From Nocardia nova NBRC 15556 (lineage in GTDB: Bacteria > Actinomycetota > Actinomycetes > Mycobacteriales > Mycobacteriaceae): DNA of 64,000 nt. Positions 53,562-61,524 of the stretch are shown in pieces; position 1 is the stretch's first letter; each line of letters opens with the position of its first letter. The notes below the pieces were generated by a model, which was given only the letters and a program-made list of their open reading frames with translations, was not told where the DNA came from and ran no database searches. The translations under genes were made by a program, and so were the position numbers. The stretch is from positions 53,141-117,140 of the forward strand of contig NZ_BDBN01000027.1 of assembly GCF_001613005.1 (NCBI RefSeq), read 5' to 3'.

Positions 53562-53704
53562 CAACCGTTCGCAGAAATTTCGGCACACCTGCCACGACGG
53601 CAGCAAACTCCGTGACCCGCTTCACAGATCGGCGTCGATGTGCCACTATTTTCTAATCGAAATAGGCACGTCAGATCGTCGCCGTGGTCAACGAGGAGCA
53701 CAGC

Positions 53705-54481
53705 ATGACCGTTACGCAGGAGATTCACGCGGCCGAGGCGAACACCCCCAGCAATATCCTCGACCGGTTGACTCTCGTCCTCGACGCCTTCGACGGACAC
53801 GAAAGTCTCGGTCTGACCGAGATCGTGTCCCGGACCGGACTGCCTCGCTCGTCGGCGCACCGGATGCTCGATCGGCTCGTCCGCCTGCGCTGGTTGCAGC
53901 GCCAGGGCCGCAGCTACAGCCTGGGGATCAGGCTCGTCGAGCTCGGCTCGCTGGCCGTCCACCAAGATCGGGTGCACGCCGCGGCGCGCGAACACCTGCA
54001 TCACCTGTACCGCGCCACCGGCATGGTGGTGCATCTCGCGGTGCTCGACGGCGCCGATGTGGTGTACCTGGACAAGATCGGCGGCCGGCTGGCCGCGCAG
54101 GTTCCGACGCGCATCGGCGGCCGCCTGCCCGCCGCCCGCACGGCATTGGGCAAGGCTTTGCTGGCATACGACAACCACGCCGAACCGGGCGGCGAGGTGG
54201 TCCGGCAGCTGGGTTATGCCGTCGAACGAAACGGCGCACCGACCGGGTTCGGCTGTATCGCCGCTCCGATCGGGGAGGTGGGTGAGGCCAGGACCGCAGT
54301 GTCCATCTGCGGTCCGCTCAACAAGATGTCGTTCGACAGCCGCATGACCACGCCGGTGCAGCTCACGGCCGCCGCCATCGTGCGCAGCCTCAACGCCGGC
54401 CGGTTCGCGACTCCGACGTTGCAGCGCAGGAACATCTTGCGATCGCTACCGACCGCGCCCTCCGTTCTCGCCGAAGGCTGA
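53705..54481 (+). CDS. IclR-family transcriptional regulator
   Basis: A 258-residue regulator with the winged helix at residues 18-75 and an IclR effector domain. The recognition helix TGLPRSSAHRMLDRL is almost the same as that of the IclR protein at 26055, so both may bind the same palindrome. GAGGAG stands six bases before the ATG. It is divergent from the importer operon, with an operator in the shared region. Its 3' end overlaps the convergent PadR gene by 36 bp. Confidence 0.88.
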   Translation: MTVTQEIHAAEANTPSNILDRLTLVLDAFDGHESLGLTEIVSRTGLPRSSAHRMLDRLVRLRWLQRQGRSYSLGIRLVELGSLAVHQDRVHAAAREHLHHLYRATGMVVHLAVLDGADVVYLDKIGGRLAAQVPTRIGGRLPAARTALGKALLAYDNHAEPGGEVVRQLGYAVERNGAPTGFGCIAAPIGEVGEARTAVSICGPLNKMSFDSRMTTPVQLTAAAIVRSLNAGRFATPTLQRRNILRSLPTAPSVLAEG

Positions 54482-55162
54482 CTGGTCGGTTCCGGTCTCC
54501 GCGTCCGGATCGTCAGCGCCCACAGCACGCCAACTTCCGGGATGACGCGGCACCGGAAGTCCGAATTCGTCGGTGACGACCGAGGAGCGATAATGCTCGG
54601 CCGCGGCATCGATATCCGCGAGCAGCTGCTCGGCCAGCTCGATCTCGGCTTCGAAATAGCGCTGCGACCATCGCAAACTCATCTGCGTGAACGACCATCC
54701 CGGCTCCGGATCCGACCGGTCGGCGTGCCGTCCCGCTCGCCGCGCGCGCTCGCGAAGGTTGTCGATATGGGTCCTGACGATGCGCTTCAACTGCTCCGGA
54801 TCGTGCAGATGACCCATCCAAAGGCGAAGCATCACACCATGTTTGAGCACCGGCATGTCCACGTCGGCATCGCGCGACCAGTTACGCAGCGCGCGCAGCC
54901 CGTCCTCGGTGATGCGATACAGCCGCCGGTTGCGCACGCCCTCGTCCGCGACCAGTCGGGACTGCACCAGCGACAGGTCCTCGAGCTTCTTCAGTTCGCC
55001 GTAGATCTGGCTTACCGACGGACTCCAATAGAAGAATCCGATACTCCAGTCGGCCCATTTCTTCAATTCGTTGCCGGTCAATTCCTCACCGAATGACAAC
55101 ATCCCCAATACTGCCCAGCTGGTGGCGGGCAAGTTGGGGAAAGAATCGACGTCAGCACCCAT
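54446..55162 (-). CDS. PadR-family transcriptional regulator
   Basis: A 238-residue regulator: an N-terminal PadR winged helix (SWAVLGMLSFGEELTGNELKK, then WSPSVSQIYGELKKLEDLSLV) and a C-terminal helical dimerisation part (Vir_act_alpha_C type). ATG at 55162; a TAAGCT box eight bases upstream and no ribosome site suggest leaderless translation. PadR proteins usually repress in response to phenolic or other small ligands. Divergent from the small-protein operon at 55267. Confidence 0.86.
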   Translation of the reverse strand: MGADVDSFPNLPATSWAVLGMLSFGEELTGNELKKWADWSIGFFYWSPSVSQIYGELKKLEDLSLVQSRLVADEGVRNRRLYRITEDGLRALRNWSRDADVDMPVLKHGVMLRLWMGHLHDPEQLKRIVRTHIDNLRERARRAGRHADRSDPEPGWSFTQMSLRWSQRYFEAEIELAEQLLADIDAAAEHYRSSVVTDEFGLPVPRHPGSWRAVGADDPDAETGTDQSAFGENGGRGR

Positions 55163-55208
55163 AATCGCCGAGCTTACAAGGCATTCCGGACCCATTGCCC
55201 CCGGCCGC

Positions 55209-55259
55209 TCCCGGCTGACGGGAACGAGATCACCCACTCGGCGGCGCACCACTTACGTT
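55209..55259 (+). promoter_or_regulatory. Predicted IclR-type operator plus -10 box, Dabb operon
   Basis: Operator TCCCG-GCTGA-CGGGA at 55209-55223, TACGTT at 55254-55259 (33 bp) and an ATG seven bases later, giving a leaderless transcript. Confidence 0.55.
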
Positions 55260-55266
55260 GAACACC

Positions 55267-55614
55267 ATGAGCGACAGCACCATCTACATCATCGACCGGA
55301 TAGTGCTCAAACCCGGCCACGCGCGCGCTTTCATCGACGCGTATTTGAGCGAATACGCCCCCGGCGCGCGGGAACGCGGTCTGACCTTGGACCGCGTCCT
55401 GGTCAGCCCGCCGGCCTGGATCGATGCGGAGAGCAATGTCGTCACCGCGACCTGGACCGTCGAGGGCCCGCAGCAGTGGTGGGCCGCGGCAGTGAAGGGA
55501 CGCCACGATCCGGTGTACGCCCAATGGTGGCAGTCGGTCTCCCCCATGATCGTCGAACGGTCCCGGTCCATGGCCGCCGCGGCCGAGGCCGTAGAAGGGC
55601 TGTGCCATGTATAA
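55267..55614 (+). CDS. Small protein, possible NIPSNAP/ferredoxin-like fold
   Basis: A 115-residue protein (IYIIDRIVLKPGHARAFIDAYL...). The pattern resembles one alpha+beta ferredoxin-like unit of the NIPSNAP/Dabb/EthD type: a strand-helix start, then VVTATWTVEG and a Trp-rich stretch (WWAAAVKGRHDPVYAQWW). The ATG is leaderless behind the operator. Its stop overlaps the start of the next gene, so the two proteins are probably made together. No catalytic role can be assigned. Confidence 0.65.
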   Translation: MSDSTIYIIDRIVLKPGHARAFIDAYLSEYAPGARERGLTLDRVLVSPPAWIDAESNVVTATWTVEGPQQWWAAAVKGRHDPVYAQWWQSVSPMIVERSRSMAAAAEAVEGLCHV

Positions 55615-56296
55615 GGTGACCCGACTACTCCATCTGGACGACACCGCGGACAGGGCGGCGGTACTACGCACCATCACCTCCGCGGCCGATGCGATTCCCG
55701 CTCGGTACACCCTCGTCGCGCCCACACTGCCCGGAGCACGCAACGGCGGGGACCTTCTCGTCCACCTGCAATTCGAGTCGGAATCGGAATGGTCGCGCTG
55801 GCGGGCACCGATCGACGCGGCGACCTCCGGCAGCTCCGTTCACCACGTCGATGCCGCCGAATATCGCGGTGGATCGCCCGGGCAGGACCGGGCGGGACGC
55901 CGCAACTCGTCGAGCCCGGCCTCGGTCTATCGGACGTTGCTGTTACGCGTGGACGATTCCGCTTCGCCCGCGGAACTCGGGCGGTTCGAACACGCGATGC
56001 TGCAGATGCCCGTACATCTGCCGGGAATCCGGGCGTGGCAGCTCAGTCGCGTCGCTCACGCTTCCGGAACGTCGGCCTGGACCCATGTCTGGGAGCAGGA
56101 GTTCGCCGATCTCGACACGCTGCTCGGGCCCTATATGAATCATCCGGTGCACTGGGGACATGTGGACCGGTGGTTCGATCCGGAGTGCCCCGAGCAGCTC
56201 GTCAAAGACCGTGTGTGTCACAGTTTCTGTGCGATGTCGGCGCCGGTCATCACCGACACGACGCCGGCGGCACTGTCAGCGGCGGAGGAACGCTAG
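55607..56296 (+). CDS. Two-domain Dabb-like (stress-responsive alpha/beta barrel) protein
   Basis: A 229-residue protein with two related ferredoxin-like units: residues 1-85 (MYKVTRLLHLDD...) and about 105-205 (YRTLLLRVDDSASPAELGRFE, ..., HPVHWGHVDRWFDPECPEQLV). The second has the MNHPVHWGHVDRWFDPE ending of Dabb proteins, which includes cyclases that act on polyketide or phenolic ligands. Overlaps the preceding gene by 8 bp. Encoded in the operator-controlled set, so a role in processing an unstable intermediate is plausible but unproven. Confidence 0.72.
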   Translation: MYKVTRLLHLDDTADRAAVLRTITSAADAIPARYTLVAPTLPGARNGGDLLVHLQFESESEWSRWRAPIDAATSGSSVHHVDAAEYRGGSPGQDRAGRRNSSSPASVYRTLLLRVDDSASPAELGRFEHAMLQMPVHLPGIRAWQLSRVAHASGTSAWTHVWEQEFADLDTLLGPYMNHPVHWGHVDRWFDPECPEQLVKDRVCHSFCAMSAPVITDTTPAALSAAEER

Positions 56297-56405
56297 AACC
56301 GCCGCTTCCCACGCTTCCTGCTGCTTGAACATCACCCAGTGCCGCAGTTGGGGAAGATGTGGATCTCTCCGTTGGGGCAGCATGCGTATCGGAAGCAAGG
56401 CCATG
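56276..56405 (-). pseudogene. C-terminal remnant of an alpha/beta hydrolase, frameshifted
   Basis: On the minus strand, GEIHIFPNCG in one frame and, one frame over, RHWVMFKQQEAWEAAVLAFL match the catalytic-His end (NCGHW...) of meta-cleavage-product hydrolases such as HsaD. Nothing upstream fits the rest of the roughly 290-residue protein. The remnant overlaps the end of the Dabb gene. An orphan operator at 56437 lies on its upstream side. Confidence 0.6.
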
Positions 56406-56436
56406 TCCACCGGGCTCGCACGGCTTTAACCCGCTT

Positions 56437-56451
56437 TCCCGGTGAGCGGCA
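56437..56451 (-). promoter_or_regulatory. Orphan predicted IclR-type operator
   Basis: TCCCG-GTGAG-CGGCA. No TANNNT box at the usual distance on either strand and no intact gene follows. It may be the leftover promoter of the deleted hydrolase whose C-terminal remnant is at 56276-56405. Confidence 0.4.
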
Positions 56452-56501
56452 CACTCCCCGGCACGGCCCGATCCCCTCCGGCACCGTCGGGGAGGCCGGC
56501 C

Positions 56502-58001
56502 TCAACTGGTCATCGGGCTCCGCGAGTGAGACGAATCCGCTTCTCCGCCGGCCGAGAACGCTGCATGCCGACCGGCCCGGCGGCCGAAATACGACCCCGC
56601 ACCCAGCTGTGTACCGCTGGCGTACCCCTTGCCGTCTTGAGCCAGCGTGGAGGCACAGGCGCCGGCTGCGTACAGACCCGCAACGGTGGTCCCGTCCGGG
56701 CGCTCGACCTGTCCGTCGACGGTCGTCCGTAGTCCGCCGAGGGTGAATCCGGCATAGGACGCCACGCCGAGCGACAGGTTGAATGCCGCCCAGGGACCGC
56801 GGTCCTGCGCCTCCAGATACTCGGGTCGCTTGCCGAATTCCGGGTCGGAGCGCTCGGCGGCGTGCGCGTTGTAGGCATCCAGCGTCCGCTGCAGATTGCC
56901 CGGCGGAATGCCGAGCGCGGTCTCCATCTCGCCGACCGTCTCCCACCCGTCGATGAACGGCACCAGTTCGAAATCCCGCTTCGCCAAATGCGATTCGTCC
57001 AGGATGAGGAATGCCTTCGCATCCGGCTGTTCCAAGACGAATTCGGCGGTGCGGGCGTGATAGGAGTCTTCGGCGACGAACCGCTCCCCCTGCGCGTTGA
57101 CGATGATTCCGGTGAGGTGCCGGGCAGGCGGGTACACCGGCGCCGTCACGAAACACTGGTCCATATGCGCGGTGGCAGCCCCAACCGACATACCCATCCG
57201 GATACCGAGGCCGTCGTCGAACGACGAGCCGAGCGGATACGGTTTCTCGGCAAGCTGCGGCACGTATTGCCGCACCATGTCGGGATTCATGACGAAACCC
57301 CCGGCGGCGAGGACCACCGCACGCGCCTTCACGGCCCCGGATTCCGCGAACCGTTTCCAGCGCACTCCGACCACGGCTCCACTCTCATCGCAGATCAGCT
57401 GCTGTGCTCCGGTTTCGTACCGGATCTCGACACCGAGTTGCTCGAGCCGCTGCACCAGTAGACCGGTCACGAGCGCCGCTCCACCCGTGTCACCGGCCAC
57501 GGGCACTTTGTGGCCGCGCGGCGCGGGGACAGCCAGTTCGCAGAAGGGCCATACCTTTTCGTTGCCGGTGTACATCAAGCCTTGGGTCCCCGGCTGAATG
57601 ACGGCCTTCTCCGGATAGAAGCTCCGCTCGAAGCGAAAGCCCAGACCTTCCAGCCACTCGAAATGCGCCACACTGTCGACGCAGTAATCGTGGATCTTGC
57701 GCACATCGGGTTCCCGCGAAACGGCCGTGAGGTATTTCTCCATTTCCACCGCGGAGTCGGTGTGTCCGGTGGCGGTCTGCACCGCGGTGCCGCCGCCGAG
57801 ATAGAAATGGCCGCCGGCCATCGACGATGTACCACCGCCGGCCGCAGCCCGCTCGAGCACCAGTACGTTGGCGCCGTGTGCCGCGGCCTCCGCCGCCGCG
57901 CATCCCCCCGCGATGCCCAATCCGACGACGATCACATCCGCTTGCTCGGTCCAGTCCTCGACGTCGGCCGCGGGAACGACTGCAGGAATTTCTGTTCGCA
58001 T
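56502..58001 (-). CDS. FAD-binding protein of the KstD/fumarate reductase family
   Basis: A 499-residue flavoprotein. The FAD motif GLGIAG is at residues 27-32, followed by ERAAAGGGTSSMAGGHFYLGGG. A RFVAEDSYHARTAEFV segment and LYAAGACASTLAQDGKGYASG follow. Unlike the other two KstD-like proteins it lacks the YPGPG motif and ends with GTQLGAGSYFGRRAGRHAA, so it may not be a Delta1-dehydrogenase; ketosteroid Delta4 or another C=C reduction/desaturation is possible. The ATG at 58001 is almost leaderless behind an operator promoter. Name kept general. Confidence 0.78.
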   Translation of the reverse strand: MRTEIPAVVPAADVEDWTEQADVIVVGLGIAGGCAAAEAAAHGANVLVLERAAAGGGTSSMAGGHFYLGGGTAVQTATGHTDSAVEMEKYLTAVSREPDVRKIHDYCVDSVAHFEWLEGLGFRFERSFYPEKAVIQPGTQGLMYTGNEKVWPFCELAVPAPRGHKVPVAGDTGGAALVTGLLVQRLEQLGVEIRYETGAQQLICDESGAVVGVRWKRFAESGAVKARAVVLAAGGFVMNPDMVRQYVPQLAEKPYPLGSSFDDGLGIRMGMSVGAATAHMDQCFVTAPVYPPARHLTGIIVNAQGERFVAEDSYHARTAEFVLEQPDAKAFLILDESHLAKRDFELVPFIDGWETVGEMETALGIPPGNLQRTLDAYNAHAAERSDPEFGKRPEYLEAQDRGPWAAFNLSLGVASYAGFTLGGLRTTVDGQVERPDGTTVAGLYAAGACASTLAQDGKGYASGTQLGAGSYFGRRAGRHAAFSAGGEADSSHSRSPMTS

Positions 58002-58009
58002 ACCCGGTA

Positions 58010-58060
58010 AGAGTGGCTGAGCCCGTACCCGCGGCGCATCGCATTTCCCGCCGAGCGGAA
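58010..58060 (-). promoter_or_regulatory. Predicted IclR-type operator plus weak -10 box, KstD-family gene
   Basis: Operator TCCCG-CCGAG-CGGAA at 58046-58060; leftward CACTCT at 58015-58010 (33 bp) takes the -10 position and ends eight bases before the ATG. Confidence 0.48.
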
Positions 58061-58332
58061 TACGGCCGGGGAAGTGTGCCCGTAAAACACAATCTTCACG
58101 AAGCATGCGTGAACTATCTCGTGTTAGTGTCCCTGGGCTACAGCGTCGGTAGCAACGAGCACAATGGCTACGGGAAATGCGCGTGCGGCACGGCACCAAC
58201 CGGACAACTCACCACCGGAAGCGCCGAACGGACGCCGCGGCCGGCCGCGTCCACCCCGGCTACGCTCCGGGTTCGGGACGTTTTATGTGGATTTGCGCCG
58301 ATTACACTGCAGCACAACGCGATTAGCGGTAA
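58061..58332. other. Non-coding stretch between KstD-family and LacI genes
   Basis: About 270 bases with no supported gene on either strand. The part near 58090-58150 is AT-richer than its surroundings and could hold a promoter, but no clear element was identified. Confidence 0.35.
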
Positions 58333-59307
58333 CTAACTGGACTCGCGACGGATCATCGTCATAGTCGGCAACGCCGGCTCCGGCGCCGCGGCGAGTTCAC
58401 CGGCGGCGTGCAATGCGAGGTCGGCGGTGTACCGAGCCACCCCTGCCGCGTCCATCCGCACACTCGATAGCGAAGGTACGAACACAGCCGCCAGTCGGGT
58501 GTCGTCGTGACCGATCACCGCCAAGGGTGCCGGGACACCGATACCAGCCCGCATTGCAGCACCGACAACGATCGCCGCCACGGTGTCGTTGTAGGCCACG
58601 ACGCCGGTGACACCGCTGTCACGCCAGGCCAGGACACTCGTTACGGCCGACGCCTCGCCTGCGCCGACTTCACGAACGTCGAGCGGTTCGAGCCCCAAAC
58701 GCTCGGCTGCCCCCTGCGCGGCTGCCACTCGCGCGGCGACGAGATCTGCGAGTCTCTCTTCACCGCCGGTGGCATAGGCCAGCCGCCGATGCCCCAGGGA
58801 ATAGAGGTGCTCCACCTGCAGCCCCACCCCCGCGACAGCCGCCTCCGAGCGCCCTACCGTTCCGATGACAACTCGGCGGACCCCGCTGGCCCGCAACGAA
58901 TCCTGTTCTTCCGCATCGAAATCGGCCAGACCGATCACCACGTCGGGGGTGACCGACTCCCAGAGCGGCCGGGAGCGATCCGCCGCCCGGCGGGTGTAGG
59001 TGATCAGCGAATAGCCGGCTCGATCCAGCGCACAAGCCATTTCGTCGACATAGTCCGCCATACTGTCTTCGACCGGCCAGTCGGGCAGCACCAACAGCAC
59101 CAGGCGACTACTGCCACGGCGCAATGTCTGCGCCGCTCGGTTGGGCCGGTATCCGAGCCGCTCGGCTTCGGCCAGCACGCGCTGCCTGGTCTTCTCCGGA
59201 ATCGTCTGCCCGGGAGTGCTGTTGAGGACGAACCCGACAGTCGCGCGCGACAGTCCGAGTGAACGGGCAACATCGGTCGCGGTCACACGCTGCTTCGCAG
59301 ACGGCAT
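58333..59307 (-). CDS. LacI-family transcriptional regulator
   Basis: A 324-residue regulator: LacI headpiece at residues 8-55 (VTATDVARSLGLSRATVGFVL, then LGYRPNRAAQTLRRG hinge) and a periplasmic-binding-like effector domain ending with IGHDDTRLAAVFVPSLSSVR. The ATG at 59307 is chosen because GGAGG is eight bases upstream; one at 59313 is too close to it. A TAGCGT -10 box lies at 59369-59364. Effector and targets unknown; the nearest genes are the KstD-family protein and the unknown gene at 59533. Confidence 0.88.
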   Translation of the reverse strand: MPSAKQRVTATDVARSLGLSRATVGFVLNSTPGQTIPEKTRQRVLAEAERLGYRPNRAAQTLRRGSSRLVLLVLPDWPVEDSMADYVDEMACALDRAGYSLITYTRRAADRSRPLWESVTPDVVIGLADFDAEEQDSLRASGVRRVVIGTVGRSEAAVAGVGLQVEHLYSLGHRRLAYATGGEERLADLVAARVAAAQGAAERLGLEPLDVREVGAGEASAVTSVLAWRDSGVTGVVAYNDTVAAIVVGAAMRAGIGVPAPLAVIGHDDTRLAAVFVPSLSSVRMDAAGVARYTADLALHAAGELAAAPEPALPTMTMIRRESS

Positions 59308-59363
59308 CCGCATCACCTCCCGGACCGGTTCGGCGAACGGGTTTCACCGAATCGCGCGATCGT

Positions 59364-59369
59364 ACGCTA
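59364..59369 (-). promoter_or_regulatory. Possible -10 box of the LacI-type gene
   Basis: TAGCGT on the minus strand, the commonest -10 form in this window, about 57 bases before the chosen start. No 15-bp palindrome at the usual distance upstream. Confidence 0.35.
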
Positions 59370-59532
59370 GCACGTGCGAGGAGCGCGTCCAGCTCGTCGT
59401 GCCGGCTCTCTCGCGCCACCACACCGCCATGCGACAACACCACGACGAAGGTCCGTATCAGCGCGTGTTGCTCAGTTCCGGACTCGATGGTTTCCCACTA
59501 TCCGGACGACAACTCGGCGCTCCGCATCGCCG

Positions 59533-60315
59533 CTACCAGTCCTGCCAAGGAACGATCGAATGCACCGGCGCGGCGAACAGCACCTCCTCGGCCTCTGGAC
59601 AGGGGGCACCACGGTCCGCCGCGTCCCATTCCCGCTCATGCTCGGCAAGTTCGCTCGACACCGTCTCGGGATCGCCGTCCAGATACAACAGGCGAATCCG
59701 CAACGCACCGCTGGAATACTCTCGCCGTGCCTCCCCGAGCGGCAGTGTCGGATGCGTCTGCACCGAATGCAGGGCGAACGACCACGCGCCCGCCACCCCG
59801 GGACACCCCAGCAGATCGGGGATCCGCACCCGATCCTGCCAGCGAAACTGCTCGTGCGCGGGCACACCGTGCGGGTCGGCCAGATATGTGAGGGTGACGT
59901 GCAGCCCGCGGTTCGGCCGGAACGGCAGCGCGTCGGCCGACACCAGAACCCGTGGTGCCACATAGCCTTTCACCGGAGTGAAGAACGCCAGCAGGGACCG
60001 CCGGATCCCCGGCAGAATCGGGCCCCGCCCCCACTGGAAGGAGTCTTCACCCAGCTTGGTCCATTCGGCGATACTCTGCTCGTACGGCGGCCGGAACCAA
60101 TACATGGCCATATAGTCGGTACCGGCCAGCTCCCCCGCGGCAGTCCCGAGCTCTGCGCCGCGGTCTCGGCGGCGGGCCCAGCGATCGCCCCACGCGACCC
60201 CTGGTAGCAGCAAATTCTCCGGCCGGTGATCCAGCTGATGCCATTCGTTGTATTCCCGATGCCTGTCGGGATCGGTCAGTTCGATGAACGAGAAGAACGC
60301 CCGCTCCGAAAACAC
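59533..60315 (-). CDS. Protein of unknown function in the predicted regulon
   Basis: A 260-residue protein that opens with FFSFIELTDPDRHREYNEWHQLDHRPE, resembling the substrate-side start of EthD/Dabb-like ferredoxin-fold proteins, and may contain two such units (second near residue 135). No catalytic motif recognised. GTG start with GGAGG upstream. It has its own operator promoter (60360-60410), divergent from the SnoaL-VOC gene, which ties it to the catabolic set. Confidence 0.65.
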   Translation of the reverse strand: MFSERAFFSFIELTDPDRHREYNEWHQLDHRPENLLLPGVAWGDRWARRRDRGAELGTAAGELAGTDYMAMYWFRPPYEQSIAEWTKLGEDSFQWGRGPILPGIRRSLLAFFTPVKGYVAPRVLVSADALPFRPNRGLHVTLTYLADPHGVPAHEQFRWQDRVRIPDLLGCPGVAGAWSFALHSVQTHPTLPLGEARREYSSGALRIRLLYLDGDPETVSSELAEHEREWDAADRGAPCPEAEEVLFAAPVHSIVPWQDW

Positions 60316-60359
60316 TTGCCACCTCCGAGATGTCGATTTCGGTCACTCGCGACCACGCA

Positions 60360-60410
60360 ACGCTAGGAGCTCGGCGCCCGCAGATCGTCGAGCCATTCCA
60401 TCCATCGGGA
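60360..60410 (-). promoter_or_regulatory. Predicted IclR-type operator plus -10 box, leftward gene
   Basis: Operator TTCCA-TCCAT-CGGGA at 60396-60410 and TAGCGT at 60365-60360 (33 bp). The leader to the GTG at 60315 is about 38 nt. Confidence 0.6.
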
Positions 60411-60452
60411 AAGCCGTGCCGCCGGCGCGGCGAACCGAAGCGACGTCTCTTC

Positions 60453-60505
60453 GTTTCGCTCACCGGGAGAAGACACGAAGACCGCCGGGCCGGCCTCCCT
60501 ACGAT
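60453..60505 (+). promoter_or_regulatory. Predicted IclR-type operator plus -10 box, rightward gene
   Basis: Operator TTTCG-CTCAC-CGGGA at 60453-60467 and TACGAT at 60500-60505 (35 bp). Six bases on is the GTG of a 13-codon leader frame. Confidence 0.55.
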
Positions 60506-60511
60506 GCCGCC

Positions 60512-60553
60512 GTGCACTTCTCATGCCTTTCGACCGGAATCGTGGGCCGATGA
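60512..60553 (+). CDS. Possible 13-codon leaderless leader peptide
   Basis: GTG six bases after TACGAT opens a frame of 13 codons (HFSCLSTGIVGR after the start) whose TGA overlaps an ATG (60550) of the SnoaL-type gene as ATGA. It could couple translation, or merely be chance; the longer start of the SnoaL frame at 60523 overlaps it in another frame. Confidence 0.25.
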   Translation: MHFSCLSTGIVGR

Positions 60554-61378
60554 AAGCTGAATCCGACGCTATTGCCGATGTAGTGAATCGATACGCTTAC
60601 GCACTCGACGACCGAGATTGGCGCCGCCTCGACGAAGTGTTCGCCCCCGACGTCGTCGTTCGATACGGCAGTCCCGACGCGCCGGCGATCGAAGGGCGGG
60701 TGGCCACCGTCGCGATGATTCGATCGTTCCTCGACCACTGTGGACCTTCTCAACATCTGTTGGGCAACATGATCGTCGACATCGACGGAGATACCGCATC
60801 CACAACCTGCAAGGCCAGGGTCTTCCACATGGGAGCAGGCCCACACCCCGACAAGACGTACGAATGTGCGGGGTCTACCGAGATACGCTGACCCGAACGG
60901 CAGCAGGATGGCGAATCACCGAACGCGTCTTCGATATACATTTCGAACTGGGAAGCCCGGAAGAGGTTCCGGGTGCCCAGCGTTCCCCCGCACCGCAGCA
61001 GTCGTTTTCGTTCACGAAGATCTTGGTGAATGATCTCGAAGCCCAATTCTCCTTCTATTCGACAGTTTTCGGTCGCACGGAAAAGACTCGCTACGACTTC
61101 GACGATCGCGCCGATCCTCTCGCCGAGATCATCATGACCTTCGCCGACGGCACCGATCGATCACTGGTCCTGCTGCACTACAAGAACCGGCCGGCACCGG
61201 CACCGGGTGCCGCAATCATCGGCTTCGAGGTGAGCGGAATCGATGCTGTGGTGCAGCGAGTTGCCGACGCCGGCGGCACAGTGACCGAACCCCCTCGACT
61301 GATGACGAATATCGGATCAAGGTCGCCGTCGTCGAAGATCTGGAAGGACACGTACTGGAGATCTTTGAACGCATTTGA
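60523..61378 (+). pseudogene. SnoaL-VOC two-domain gene broken by two frameshifts
   Basis: The first frame gives a SnoaL-type domain (IADVVNRYAYALDDRDWRRL, then VFAPDVVVRY). Near 60870 one base is missing in a G run: the frame stops, but the next frame carries on the domain (VYRDTLTRTAAGWRITERVF) and continues into a VOC domain (SFTKILVNDLEAQFSFYSTVFG). Near 61300 a second shift is needed to reach the VOC end (VAVVEDLEGHVLEIFERI, stop at 61378). Intact, it would be a protein of about 280 residues. It sits behind an operator promoter. Sequencing error is possible but two shifts make decay more likely. Confidence 0.7.
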
Positions 61379-61524
61379 ATTGCGAGCAGGTCCCGCGGTG
61401 ACGATCCGCAATGACTTTGGGCGTTGTCGTCCTGTGGCGTCGTTCTTCATGCGCGGTCGACATCTCGAAACCGGCATCGACCCCGACCGGTTCGCCACAC
61501 GGCGAGCCGAAGGAACAATTGCGC

